From: Scedosporium boydii
Taxonomy: Eukaryota > Ascomycota > Sordariomycetes > Microascales > Microascaceae
Direction of reading: 5' to 3'
Length of the DNA: 64,000 bases
Assembly (NCBI GenBank): GCA_002221725.1
Contig: NJFT01000112.1
Location: 1-64,000, forward strand
A program made the position numbers and the translations under genes. Numbering within the stretch: the first letter of the stretch is position 1; each line of letters begins with the position of its first letter. This document shows, one piece after another, positions 12,405 through 24,817 of this stretch. The notes below the pieces were generated by a model. It saw only the letters and a program-made list of their open reading frames with translations. It made no database searches and was not told the DNA's origin.

Positions 12405-12413
12405 TATATAAAG
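12405..12413 (+). promoter_or_regulatory. Putative TATA box of the dioxygenase gene
   Basis: TATATAAAG lies 220 bp before the ATG at 12633, implying a 5' leader of about 190 nt if used. The following leader is C/A-rich with few G, typical of fungal 5' UTRs. Confidence 0.5.
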
Positions 12414-12632
12414 AACATCTCTACACAGTCAAACCCAAACCTTTCACCATCTTGGAATCAAACAACATCCCCACTCGACCGAGACAACATTCTTCTCAGT
12501 GATACTCACTGCTAGCCCATACCCCCTGACAATATTGGAAGTGTTTACCACTCTACAACTAATCCCCCAAAGCCAGCGCCTTGACAAGGACCCACTCACA
12601 CTTTGTTAAGCCTTTCTTTGAACATTTTGACA

Positions 12633-14021
12633 ATGTTTTCCCACCCCATCATCCAGGACCCCCTCGTGTGGGATGGATCCATCGAGGCTTCGCCCGAGCT
12701 CTTCACCTTGACCCTCGAGAAGGAGGACCAGGTCGAGATTGACACAGCCCTTGAGGTTTTCAAATGTAAGTACCACCTTCGCTCTCTACCACTTTACCAG
12801 TGCTGACAGTTTTATTTCTGAATTTAGCCTACGGACTCGACGGCGGCGACGTCTCCGCTGACAACTTCCCCCTCCCCGGACTGAAGAATCGTCTTGAGAA
12901 GGTCAAGGAGGGGCTCCACAATGGCGTGGGTTTTTATACGATCCGGGGCATTGACCAGTCCAAGTATTCGGTCGAGGATTCCGTCGTTATCTACCTCGGT
13001 CTCGCCCGTCACATTGGAGATCGCTTTGGCCTCCAGGATCGAGACGGCAACATCCTTTGTGAGTTTGAGGGAGTGGATGTTCAAACCCGCGCGGCAGTGC
13101 AAAATTATATTAATCCTTCGGTCTTCCATGATTACAGGTCACGTTACCGATTCCAAAGCCTGGAGCGTCCCGGCAGAGCTTCGTCATGGAATTCATTCCA
13201 ACAAGAGCCTGGTAAGAGTCTAAATCACAATTCGGGTCTTGCGGTTTATTTCCTAATATGCTTCTCTCCTTAGCCCTTCCATAATGATATGGGTTGCGAT
13301 ATCCTCGGCCTTCAAGTTCGGCAGAGTGCCTCCGACGGTGGATCCACCTATCTTGCCTCCGCCGCGACCATTTTCAATGATTTGGTCAAGACCAAGCCCG
13401 ACGTTGTCGAAACTCTGTTGAGCGAAACCTGGCCTATTCAGGTGTAAAGTGTTTCCAGGCATTTTCTGCGGCAACTTCTTCTTCTTGCCTCTCCCTAGCT
13501 TCCGGAGACACTCTAGCTAACGTTCCTAAAGATCTGGCCAGAAAGCGAACTACATCCTCGCGCCTTTGATGAAGGTTTTCGAGGGCAAGCTTTTGACCAG
13601 CGTCGATCCTGGTCGGCTCGGCCCTTACCCTAGTGCCGATTCGAAGCCGAGCGAGGTTCCGGGTCTCACTGGGTCCCAGCAGGCGGCTCTCGATGCCCTG
13701 ATGGAATCTGCTAAGAAGCACGAGGTCCGCGTTTCGCTGAACACTGGAGACTTGTTCTTCATCAATAACTGGGCAGTCCTGCACCGCCGTGATTCGTATC
13801 ATGACGATGACGACACTTCGCGCCACTTGGTTAGGCTCTGGCTTCGGAACTCCCAGATGGGTTGGGCTGTTCCTGAGGAGATGCAGATGCCGTGGAAGGC
13901 TGCCTACGGACGGAAGGAGGAGGATGGCGTCTACGCCATCCTGCCCATGCCCGAGTACAAGGTTCCGCGTTATACAGCCGGCTCCGCTGCTTTCATGATT
14001 GAAGACAGTGATGATGAGTGA
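12633..14021 (+). CDS. TauD/clavaminate-synthase-like Fe(II)/2-oxoglutarate dioxygenase
   Basis: Five exons (12633-12765, 12828-13058, 13138-13211, 13274-13443, 13532-14021) give 365 residues. The last donor is set at 13444 (GTAAAG), because only that restores the frame. The metal-binding H-x-D lies at about 149-151 (PFHNDMG). The distal His is about 287 (AVLHRRDSY), with the 2-oxoglutarate-binding Arg in RHLVRLWLRN (about 300-304). That order and spacing is the TauD/TfdA superfamily fold; fungal members of this size oxidise small acids or act in secondary metabolism, and the substrate cannot be read here. There is no signal peptide, so it is probably cytosolic. It ends in an acidic tail (EDSDDE). 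No biosynthetic core enzyme is adjacent. Confidence 0.85.
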
Positions 14022-17000
14022 ATTGCGCAGCGCAAGGGGCTTGGGAGAGCTCTGATTTGCCGGCTTTTTTAAATTAGTCAAACTCGAGCATGCCCAGATT
14101 GAGCATAGCTCCTTTTCTGGAAAGTGGAAACTCGTTACTAGGGACATCGGCTGGAGTTGATTGCAAGGTTTCGAGCTAGTTTATAATGGAGAATTGATAC
14201 CCACCATTGACCTTTTTCACTTTTTCCTGCTTCTGACTGTCTGACGTGCCCATTGACTTACTTGACGTGTTGGGTGCTCACAACTTCAGGTTTCTCCGAG
14301 CCGTGAACGTCCTTGAGACTAGCGATGCTCTAATTCCAACCTATTCAAAGTATCCGATCTCGCCCTTGACTTAACGTCGCACTCTGCAGACCATCACCAG
14401 TTAAATAAGCTCGTCGTGGGACGTCCTAACTGGTCCAGCAACGATTTGAAATGCCCTGATGGGGCCATGTGTAAGCCCATTTACGCCCGACGTATAGGGT
14501 TGCGTCATTGCACCTCTGCTCCAGACATACGGCTTTGAGCCGATCCCTGGCTTCAAGCTCAGGGCTGAGGGAGGGGATGAAGGAAGCATCCTCCCGCAGG
14601 CCAACGTTGCAGCTCCTGTGATGAGGCACGTGACGCGGCTTTTTTTGGACCTGGGGAAAGCCTCGACGTATCCGGAGTAAGATAAATCTTGGTCGGTCCC
14701 ATTGTGAGAAGAAAATAAAAATAAAATACGAAGCGAAAGTGCCACAAAACCCCCGTGCACCCGGTGATAGGCTACCTGTCAAGGTGCAGCTTCCTGCACG
14801 AAAGGGAGGGGGTATCGTGGTATTCGGAGATCCGAGAATCCGGGATTGTGATGCCAGGTGTGGTGGAGACTTGTCAGACGGATCAATTCTTGGGACGCGA
14901 TCTTTGTACATAACAATAATGCGCCAATTGTGCAATTTAATTATGCACGTTCCTAATCTACCTTTTTGTTGGCTGGATCTTTTTCTTCTGAATTTATTAT
15001 TATTCTTCTTACTTTTATTTTCCATCCTTTTACATTCGATATCCCAGTCTTTCTGTACAGAGGATGCCAATACTTCGTACCTGTCAACATCTCCGTCGAG
15101 AAACAGTGATCATAGCTTGTAGAGAGGAGTGGGAAGAGTCCCAAACCCATCCCACGCCTGACCAGTTGGACCTTGATAGAGGAGCCTCCTCCCGGTTTTG
15201 ATTAGCTGCAGTTCTAGGACGGTGATAGTGTTGCTTGGGGGTCTAGATCCCATCCCGAAGAAGACTAGCTATGTAGTTGCAAGGTTCTCGACTTGAGCTT
15301 CATTAAACACTAAGCATGCAAATGCAACAAAGTAGACGCCGTCCCGGAAGGCCTTTGCATGATAGGTGCCACCTCCAGATGTCCTCGCAGAGAATCGGCA
15401 AAGAACAGACTAGCTCGTCGGAACTTGGAGGCCTCGGCCCGGCTATGAGTTGATCTTGCTGGGGGCAGAATGACGAGCTCGGCTTCGACAGCCCAACTAT
15501 TCTCCGCTATGGTGGGCCTCTTTTACGTGCTGGTTGTAAGTCTACCTGTATGTACAAAAGGGAAGGGTTACTTGAAGGCGTGAGCTACGAAGTACATATT
15601 CATGGGGCATCTGGTGGGGTAGATATTTTCCAAGATCAAAGAGGCCCAGCAGGCTTATGATATGTTCTGTACTACGTGACGATATCAGCCTGAGTGGACC
15701 AACGAACCCTTGTCACGCAAAGCATCTAGAGGACCGGGGGTGGCGGAATACCCGACGATTGGAGGACTTGAGAGATTCAACCGGTGTGTGATATCAGGTT
15801 CGGATCTCTCCTGCCATCCGGGAGAGCGATATCCTCCAAAACCGGTGAAAACTGCGGGGGGCTGAGGACCGGGATATCGTAACCATTCTGTAAGCACCAC
15901 GTCCTGTCTGTGGTTAGCCTATCAGTCCACTTGCATGGAAACTCGGCGGTATATGCAAGTGGCAGGTGGCCCAACTGCCATGGGGGTTTTGGTGACATCG
16001 CGCAATCCTTGGATTCGTCGTCCCAAGCTATCAGGATCCTTTTTTTTCAATGCGGGAAAAGAAGGATCAATGAATGCACTGGTGTAGGGATTTGTGGGTG
16101 ACTTCATTGTGGGATTTCACTTTTCCATCTCACTTCCCCATGACTCAGTAGGAAAGCGGCCCAGATCGACTGGAGTATAGCGTCATACTGCAAACCCCTT
16201 GACCGGCGCCTCATGATACGACACCTCGTACTTTCCTGACAAAAGTGCAACGCTGGGGGCCAATGGACAATGTTCTAGTAATGTATCTCCCTGGATATGC
16301 CTCGACTGGAAATCTGAGGCTGAAGTGATAGTTTACTGATAGACTGACTGATAGGTGTGCACCAAAGATCGACAGACTTGAACCAGGCTATCACAAAGCA
16401 TCTGAGGTTGGGAGGGGGGAAATACTACTGCTCAGGCGAGCTGAACATCACTCGCAGAGAAGATGACGACCCTCAGAGGAACCCCGGAGCAAGAAAAAAA
16501 GGAGCGCCATCACTTCTGGGTGCCGAATTCCCAAGGATGAGCGGAGCCCAGGTGGCGCAAAGCCTACTATTTATAGCACAGACTGCACCTCGCATGGCGA
16601 TCTTCGGCATCCGTTTCAACCAATAACATACCAAGAGGGCAGCGAAAGATGCGTCTGGCCCTTTCCCCGCCCACCTCAATGGTGCGGCGATAGACCTGAT
16701 GTTAAATTGTCAGCCTTACTTTCGAGGAAGAAGGGGTCTAGGCCTGGTCCATGGGTCGATAGAAGATCGCCTTTCTAACGGCGAACTTCCATGAAGTCGT
16801 CTCAGGCCATATGGCCCTCCAATGGTGTCAGGGATACGTCGAGGTTGTTTAAGGTTTGTTAAGGGGGTTGGGGATGGTCACATTATCGGCGTTCTGATGG
16901 GATTCATACTGTCATCGGTTCCTCCATTTCCACACGTTGTAAGCATGCTTTTGTGGTCATTTAGTTTATTGACAACCAACTTGGAGAAACTTTGTTACGA

Positions 17001-20000
17001 GCGGAAAAAGACCGTGCTAATATTCCGAGATATAGTCTCCTCGCCTTCCAACGAAGAGCCAACTTTTCCCAGCCACGAGCAAAGAAAAAAGGAACGGTAA
17101 AAAAAGAAAAAAAAAAGATCGAATGTTCATTTTGGTGGCGACTTTCCCAGTGGCGCTGATCAAGTGATGCCTTGAAAAAAATCGTAGTGTCACCCTACGT
17201 CCTCTGATACCACTATCCAACCCACATTCTCGCCATTTCGGCTCCGAATCCGGTCCAACCAAATCACTTTCAGGAGAGAAGAGTCCTATTCAAACTAAAG
17301 TGGATGCTCTTTGACCCTAGTCCTAGTCCCCGGTTATGGGCACATCGCATTCATCTGATCTTCATCAAATTCTTCTTGGAAGCTATAGGGGATTCTGCTC
17401 GGGGCTTGGCATTAGCAAGAACCGAACTAGGCAGACCTGGCCGCGGAATTTCGGGGTTTGGGGGATTGGAAGGCAAACGACACCTCTCGGCCACTGATGC
17501 CCAGATGCGGTTTTGCCACTTAAGCGGGCTTTTATAGTGATGGATGAGACACTCTTCTCGCTCCTTCAAAGAGGGTTAGCAGGTCGGGGGAGGTTGTGTA
17601 TATCGAAACGGTTTAAAAGCGAATATTCTCTCAACCTTCCTTCTCGAGCCAGAGTTACTAAAACTAGACGCTAATTCTTCCAGCAACCCGATTCAAATAG
17701 AGTTTCTATTTAATGGGTGGCAAAAGACCCCTTCTCGCATAGATGAGGTGGAGACGTTCTTCTTTCTAGACTGCACTAGTGTTTTAGCCCTCCCACAAGA
17801 TCCCTTTCTCACCTCCGGAAAGTGGTAGCACAGCATGGCCCAAACTATCGGGACATACGAAGTATGCGAGATTATATTTAACTGGAAGGCTATATCTGAC
17901 TCCTACCCAGAGTATAGGGCCGCGAACTTGTGCTCGATGCCACCTCTCCCAAGGATGTGAGGAAAATCACCCGAGAAATGGGAATCCGCTAGGGATGGGT
18001 CAACATACACCGACATAAACTCTCCTGTGTTGCGACCCTGCGACCCCGTTATCAAATAGTCAAATGGCCTAACAAAGGTCCACTTGGTCTCGGTCCCTAT
18101 CACTGATAGTGGACGGAGGTATTTCGGACAGGAGAGTAGTCTAAACTGAAGGGCCCATTACACTAAAGAAGAGGGGAATATCTCCTAGCTTTGAACCATC
18201 GCCCTTCGCCATATCAAATCTCCGCTGCGCTAGAGTTGATATTAGTGCGGGTTGGAAACACTACGCACGTAACATCGTAGCATGGCGTAGTGCGGACACC
18301 GGATCATTTGGACATGTCAAAACTCAATCCGGCTAGGAAACTCGGCCGCGGCCGGAGATGTGGTGGGGAGTTGTGGGCGGTTTTTCGGTGTTCACATGGG
18401 CTCTCGGGGTCACACCGGCGACTCTTGGCTCTTGGACCTTGCTTGGATCTGAGCAGGGTTTGTTAAGGGGTCGTGGCGAACGTTGGGCATGTACGAAATA
18501 ATGCTGGGGTGGGATTTTAGTGGGATTTTGGGAGCAGACTAAGTTTAGGGGTGATAGAATGGGATGCGTATGGAGTAATCTACGAGGTCAAGTCGCGGGA
18601 TGGACAGAATCATTCCTTGTGACCAAGATCCGACGATAAGTTTATTTTAAGACAAGTCAAGGGTAAGTCTAAATGTGTTGGTAATCTACGTTGGGCTGCT
18701 TCCTTGATTTATGCAATACGAGATCCTTCTCACTTGGATACGTCAAGTGATGTCAAGCCTGAGATCGGCACGGGCGGACCGCGGCCGGAGTGGGAGCTGG
18801 ACTACCGAAGCACTCCCGGAGGTTGTCGAGGCATCTCCGGTCTATAAAAGGACACCGCATTCACATCCCTTTACAAGCAGCGGCCCCGATAGGCAAAGAT
18901 CATCGGTTTATTCTAGAATGAATTTGCAGTTTCCCGTGCCCACGGGATTCTCCAGATGTGAGTCCTCGGTGTCGCGATGATTCTCCTGGCTGGATCCAAG
19001 GTCATCCCCATATTCCCAAATTTCTGGGGCGAGCAACTCATACGCGACTCAGACAGACCGTCCAATATCTGACTGAAAGTGTACGTCCTGAGAACTGATG
19101 CCACCCAACTCTTGGCTGTTGAGAGTCAAGCCTAATAACAGGGCTTTTCTTATTCTTTATTTATTTTTACTCTTTTCTAGTCAAAACAGACCCCAAAAAT
19201 TTCAATTTTTAGCTGCGAGCTATAAAGAGGGTGCATAGGGATTCACCCTAAAAGCAAACTCAATCCAGGGGCAACATGGTGACATTTGATCTAGTGAAGA
19301 TGAGACTGCGCAGCATCCTTCACCTGGGATGCAAGCGCTCACGCAGTAGGGCTCGCGCCGCAAGGGGGAACAGAGACATGGACGCATACGCGGGAAATTG
19401 CTCTGGTCTCACATTGCTTTTACGACCAAGGCGCTAAGATCTGAGCGCTGAGCCAAGTCCGTTGGGGCAAATATCTGTCTTTTCTTTTCCACCTTGTTTA
19501 TGGAGGGTTTTGCTTTTGGCCGATCCTCGTCTCTATTTTGCTGGATGGCTCGACCAATTGATGGAGGCTCCAAGAACACTATGTTTTTATTTTGTTTACG
19601 ACGCGAAGCAGTCGAGATCAGATGGTCTTGGTGGCTTTGTGAAAGCCTTGTCTTTTCGTATTCCTCGAAAATTGGGAACGAGTTGGCCATCGAGCAGGGA
19701 AGAAGATCTAATCGATCGCATGGGGTTCGATGAGCGATGGAGGTGCCGGCTACCCGTGGTTTAATGATTTTTTTCTCTTCCCTTTCGGTCGGGGATGATT
19801 TCGCGTGTCTCGACACGTTGAAGACTCTTCCGGGATCCGGAAAGTGGGAGTGAGACATACATCTTATCCTCATGGCTTCTCACCGGGGGCCTGGGGAGAG
19901 AATACGGATGTTCCCCGACCGGAATGTCGATGGTCCCATCTTCTGTCCCATCTTCTCCCTCGACAGGACCTTTTTCCCGTGCCGGCGTACCGAGGGACTC

Positions 20001-20427
20001 GAATCACAACACGCGCTTTGCAATCTCCTCCGTGGTGAGACATGATGACATTGGGAAGATCAGAGGAGTTCAGGATGCAAGACTGCCAATATGCGGCACG
20101 TACATAAAGAATGCTGCCGCTCTCCTCGTAATGTCGATCCAAGGAGCTAGCATCGCCATCGCTCTTTTTCTTTTCTTTTTCCCTCTTTTCTTACCGGCGC
20201 CTCCTCGCCTGGTCTTTTAAGCCCCTATCCCCCCCAATACTCCCCCAGATAATACCCCTGATTCTCTGTTTGCTAAGAGATTTTGCTCTCTGGTCCACTC
20301 GTTCGGTGTTTTTGGTTGATGCTTACCCAGTGATATCACTCCTTTACAAAACATACATACCGGCCCAGCTTTAGGGCGACCATTCGTTACTGCACTGAAG
20401 GGAGCACATTTATAAGCCCCGCGAGAT
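14022..20427. other. 6.4-kb gene-free stretch
   Basis: I see no gene. The longest open frames (214 codons from a non-ATG start at 15070, and 154 codons near 19.4-19.9 kb) lack motifs and splice support. Base composition is mixed, not strongly AT-rich. It contains TACTTCGTA/TACGAAGTA copies at 15071-15079, 15586-15594 and 17856-17864, and a patchy A/G-rich run near 17085-17118. Confidence 0.55.
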
Positions 20428-23062
20428 ATGTTCAAGTCATTGGCGCTTCTCGCGGTGGGCGCCACTGGCGCCCTCGCCGGCGTGGTCACGAAGACTTGGA
20501 CCATCGATTGGGTCAACGCCTCCCCTGACGGCTTTGCTCGTCCTGCAATTGGTAAGAAGCCCCCTTCTCTTTCGTTGCTGTTCGCTGTCTTTCTCGCTTG
20601 TCTGCTGACACACTTTGGAATGGTGTAGGCGTCAACGGACAATGGCCTTGTCCGCCCCTCGAAGTGGACGTCGGCGACAAGGTCGTCGTCCACGTTACTA
20701 ACAATCTCGGCAACGAAACTACCAGCATCCACTGGCACGGTCTCTATCAGGAAGGGACTACGAACATGGATGGCGCTGCTCACATCGGGCAGTGCCCTAT
20801 CCCCCCCGGCAAGAGCTTCACGTACGAGTTCTTCGTCAACCAGCCTGGTACCTATTGGTGGCACGCGCACGTCGGTGCCCAGTACTCCGATGGCCTCCGT
20901 GCTCCTTTGATTGTCCATGATCCGAAGGATCCCTACATTGGTGAATATGACGAGGAACATACCGTGACCCTTTCCGGTAAGGACAGCCCCAGGTACCTTC
21001 CAAGCTCTTCAAGTCCGAAAGTTAATTTGTGCCCGCAACAGACTGGTATCACGACGAGAGCCCTCCCCTCCTCGCGCAGCTCTTTGATATAGCCAATGTC
21101 AACGCCCGCCCGCCCCTGCCTAGCTCCGGTCTCATCAACGACGGCCAAGGAGCAAACTACCAGTTCGTCCCCGGCAAGAAGTACAAGTTCCGCATCATCA
21201 ACGTGTCTGCTCTTGCCGGCGCCATCTTCTTCATCGATTCTCACTCCTTCAAGATCGTCGAGGTGGACGGTGTGTATACCCAGGCTGCTGAGGCTGACCA
21301 GATTTACATCACCGCCGGTCAGCGTTACTCGATCATTGTCGAGGCGAAGGAGGGTGCCGAGTCGAACTATGCCATCAACGCAGTGTTTGATGTGAACCCT
21401 GACTTCCATCATCCTCTTCCCCAGGTTGGATTTAACTTGAACGCTACCGGCGCTATTCAGTATGACGCTGCTTTCGGAGCTCCCCCTCCTAGCGTTGTCA
21501 GCGCTTTCAACATCTTTGATGACTTCTCCCTCGTGGTAAGTTCTCCAATACCATTATTAAATAAGAAACCGACTTGATTTTGGGCGGAAAAAAAAACCTA
21601 ACCTTTCTGGTACTGTTAGCCTTATGACAATCAGCCGACCCTCGGTGAACCTGACCAGCAGTTCATCCTGAACTTCCGTATTGGCCTTGATGGGGATGGT
21701 GTTCCTCGGTAAGTGATATTCTAAAACGGACCCGGTTCACGCCTCGAAATGTTTGTCGCGTCTAACCCCATAATGCAGAGGCTTCGTCAACAACATAAGC
21801 TACGTCCACCAAAACGTTCCCACCCTCTATACCCTCCTCACCGTCGGCCAAGACGCCAAGGACCCCAAGGTCTACGGCCAAGTCAACCCCTTCGTAGTTG
21901 AAAAGGGCCAAATTATCGAAGTCATCCTCAACAACCTCACACCCGGCCACCACCCCTTCCATCTCCACGGCCACCACTTCCAAGTCCTCAACCGCTCCCC
22001 AAGCGGTGCCGGGGCCTACAAGGCCGGCGACGCCGTCCCCGCCTCGCCCTTGAAGCGCGACACCATTGAGGTCGAAAGCGGCAGCTCCGCGCGCATCCGA
22101 TTCAAGGCTGATAACCCGGGCGTCTGGCTCATTCACTGCCATGTCGAGTGGCATGTCCCCATGGGTCTCTCGGGCACGTTCATTGAGGCGCCGCTCGAGC
22201 TGCAGAAGATTATTGGGAATATTCCCAAGGCTCAGCTGGAGATTTGTGATGAGCAGTGTTATGGGACGAGTGGGAATGCGGCGGGGAATAAGGCTGATCA
22301 TTTTGATTTGACTGGTGCTGCTGACCCTCATCATGTTCCTAAGTCGGGGTATGTTTCTTTTCTTTTCTATGACGGTGGATGTGCGTACGAATTACTGACG
22401 TTTTCCTTTTCTTTGACAGTGCTATTTGGGAGAAGGGGACCTGTAGCAGCAATCCTACTCCTAGCGGTCCGGCTGGTTCTAACCCTACTCCTGGAGGTTC
22501 TAATCCTACTCCTGGGGGCTCTAACCCTACTCCTGGAGGTGACGGCAAGAACGGCTCCAACGGTGCGGACGGTGCCGATGGCAAGAATGGAGCAAATGGA
22601 ACTGACGGTGGTAAGGGAGGCAACGGAGGCAACGGTGGTAGCGGAGGCAACGGTGGCAATGGTGGTAGCGGTGGAAATGGAGGAGACGGTGGTAACGGTG
22701 GTAACGGTGGCAATGGTGGTAGCGGTGGAGACGGCGGAAATGGAGGAGACGGTAGTAACGGTGGTAACGGCGGCAGCGGTGGCAATGGAGGAAACGGAGG
22801 CAATGGTGGTAACGGAGGCAATGGAGGAAACGGAGGCAACGGAAGTGGCAGTGGCAGTGGCAGTGGCAGCGGTAATAGAAACGGCAGTGGTAATGGAGGT
22901 AACGGAGGCAATGGAAGTGGCAATGGCGGAAGCAACGGTGGAAGCAATGGTGGGAGCAGTGGAGGTGATGGCGGTGGTGCGGGCGATGGTGGCGACGGGG
23001 TTTCCGGAGGTGAAGAGCCCACAGAGGAAGAGTGCGAAGATGTAATCGTTGACTCGGAGTAG
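20428..23062 (+). CDS. Secreted Fet3-type multicopper oxidase (ferroxidase/laccase) with collagen-like Gly/Asn tail
   Basis: Six exons (20428-20551, 20629-20976, 21042-21535, 21620-21708, 21779-22348, 22420-23062) sum to 755 residues. A signal peptide is evident (about 1-18, [18 protein letters not shown]). Three cupredoxin domains carry all four copper motifs: [19 protein letters not shown] and [12 protein letters not shown]. The residue ten after the motif Cys is Leu, as in Fet3, not Met. A DWYHD motif occupies the place of Fet3 SEWYHD, keeping an acid at the iron-oxidation site. It thus resembles the Fet3/Abr1 branch more than classic laccases; iron uptake or melanin/conidial pigment oxidation are the likely roles. 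Oddity: instead of a C-terminal membrane anchor, exon 6 encodes NPTPGG repeats, then about 150 residues dominated by GGN/GNG/GSG triplets and an acidic end ([16 protein letters not shown]). No GPI signal is visible. Confidence 0.9.
22478..22997 (+). repeat. Coding minisatellite: NPTPGG repeats then (Gly-Asn-Gly)n
   Basis: Within exon 6 of the multicopper oxidase. Three near-identical 21-nt units end at 22540. Then about 450 nt of 9-nt-based GGN/GGS/GGD codon repeats follow with silent variation, and a (GGCAGT)n-like GSGSGS stretch at about 22845-22872. The reading frame is kept throughout. Confidence 0.9.
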
Positions 23063-24265
23063 AGACGCCGAGCAAGCAAAGGACCGCGCCCATGTTTTGA
23101 ATACTCAGATCCAATTAGGGCAAGGGACAACGCGTCGGGGACTTACCTTCTTGTGCTAAACCTTCGAATTCTTGTTGTATTGGCGCTTTAGGGATTGGAT
23201 TTCTTCATTGTAATAATACATCTCAGACACGTCCCCAGTTTGGTTATTAAGAATTGCGATTTACTTGTTCGAAACTGAGTAGCTTCTGTTTCAGACTGAG
23301 CAAAAGATTAGCAGGGTGAGCAGCGAGGAGGTCACTTCTCCTTGTGACGTGTTGTTTTCTGGTAGCAGAGCTCTTGACATTGACTCAAGGGCATTGTAAT
23401 AACTTAAATGGAGCAGTGGGATCCGGGCCCGGCAATTCTCCCTCTCGGTGAAGAAGCTCTACAGAGCGGAATAACCTTCTGTGCTGTTCTCCTGATCACC
23501 GTAATGCTTGAGAACTTGGGAGCGTCATCTCACTTCAAGTAGATTCCATAGATTCTCCGGATTGTCTATGACTGTGCCCGGAGCGATGTTCGTGATTCGT
23601 GAACATAGTTGATGCGGTGTTGGCCAGCTTGTTAGTGCAGTTCTTGAAAGCCACCAACTTGATGCTGTGAAGCCGCAGGCTGTCTCACCACGTTCATCCC
23701 ACCCCATCTCGCGTAGGACAGCCACCTCCACCGCGGCCTGACCTATTAACAGGTCGCTGCCTAATCTCGCCTCACTTTTCCAACACACCACCCCAACAGC
23801 CTTGCTTCGCTGGATCCACGTAGTCTGAGCCCTGCTCACCTACCCCTCTTTTCTTTTCTGCCTCCCGCTCTCGAGCGTTGTCCTTGTCTCCGGTCCTAAG
23901 CGATATCGCGGAATCCCAGGTCTGCAAGCCTGTGTTAGGGCCGCTTTGCTCTCCCTCGTCCAAGGCCGATAGCTCACTGCTTCCATTTAGCTTGTCCAGA
24001 TTCTTTCTGTTCGCTGCTGAGCTCTTTCCGATTACAGTCTCTTGCGGCCGAGATGAAGACAACGCATGAGACGTTCTCGGTCCTCTCCCACTTCCCCTCC
24101 ACCTCCCTCCCACCGCCCGCAAACATTCCCAACTCGTGCACATGCATCTCCCCTACCAATATCACACACAGCCCGCTCGAAGCTTCCAATCAGTGACAGC
24201 GAATCAAAGGCCGGTGTGAGACTTCAGGCGAGTATTGCCTGCGGTGTAACTTGACACCATATCTC

Positions 24266-24273
24266 TATATAAG
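24266..24273 (+). promoter_or_regulatory. Putative TATA box of the mini zinc-finger gene
   Basis: TATATAAG, 175-182 bp before the ATG at 24448. A pyrimidine-rich leader follows. Confidence 0.5.
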
Positions 24274-24282
24274 TAGGCATTT

Positions 24283-24315
24283 CCCCTCTCGTCCCCCCTC
24301 TCGTCCCCCCTCTCT
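24283..24315. repeat. Short CT-rich tandem repeat
   Basis: About three direct copies of a 12-13-nt unit (CCCCTCTCGTCC) lie between the TATA-like box and the mini-ORF. Confidence 0.8.
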
Positions 24316-24447
24316 CATCACATTGTTTGTTAGTCCTGATAACACCATTATTCTCTGCTTGACAATTCTGCACTTTCCAAATTCCATTTCCACCTCTAAG
24401 AGGCATTCAGAATATCCAACAGATATATATCCGCACGTATTTTCGCC

Positions 24448-24558
24448 ATGGCAGCGTCTTCCACCTCCGAGTTGGCGAATGAGAAGATCTGCTCCAACTG
24501 CAACTTCATGAACCTCTCTGCCGCCATTATATGTGTGCGGTGCGGAGACCTAATGTAA
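24448..24558 (+). CDS. 36-residue mini-protein with a RanBP2-type zinc finger
   Basis: ATG in a good context (gccATGGC), 36 codons, then TAA. After a 14-residue Ser/Glu-rich N-terminus it is almost entirely one zinc finger: C-x2-C-x3-N-x6-C-x2-C, with Asn at the position conserved in RanBP2 (NZF) fingers. RanBP2 fingers bind RNA, Ran or ubiquitin; the usual Trp before the first Cys is absent. An intron donor (GTAATT) overlaps the stop region. The plausible downstream acceptor adds only a few residues before another stop, so the product is tiny in either case. A TATA-like box and pyrimidine leader support transcription. It is too short for most gene callers. It could be a remnant of a longer gene, but no flanking coding sequence is visible. 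Confidence 0.55.
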   Translation: MAASSTSELANEKICSNCNFMNLSAAIICVRCGDLM

Positions 24559-24817
24559 TTTCGCACCCCAGCACCTCCGTATTCTTGTGAGTTTTACCCT
24601 TTTATGTTGATTCTTCTCTCGAGTTCTTTTGTTAATGAAACTAGAGGCCTTGGGAACTAGTTCGATAGGGGTTATCTCTCAGATGGTGGGGTGGTTTTGA
24701 GCGGTCGTGTTGGTGTGGTGGCAGCTAACGATGATCTTGGGGAGTCATTGAAGTTAGGTGAATGATGCGTTTCTTTCCACGTAACTAGCTATTCTCAATA
24801 TAAAGGCACAAGGAGAC

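Larger units (their letters stand above)
8642..12632. other. 4-kb intergenic region, no gene seen
   Basis: No ORF here has recognisable motifs or splice-compatible partners. It contains TACTTCGTA/TACGAAGTA at 9164-9172, 9971-9979, 11122-11130 and 11343-11351, a related TACGGAGTA at 9651-9659, and a G-quadruplex motif at 11077-11105. The right end is the promoter of the dioxygenase gene. Confidence 0.5.
23063..24447. other. Intergenic between oxidase and mini zinc finger
   Basis: Contains the 3' end of the oxidase transcript and the promoter of the 36-residue ORF. No further gene was seen on either strand. Confidence 0.5.

Noticed and set aside
14426..15070. 214-codon minus-strand ORF
   Set aside because: Begins at a non-ATG codon, has random-looking composition and no splice-compatible neighbours.
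22339..23130. 263-codon minus-strand Pro/Leu-repeat ORF
   Set aside because: Reverse complement of the Gly/Asn repeat tail of the multicopper oxidase; a repeat shadow.
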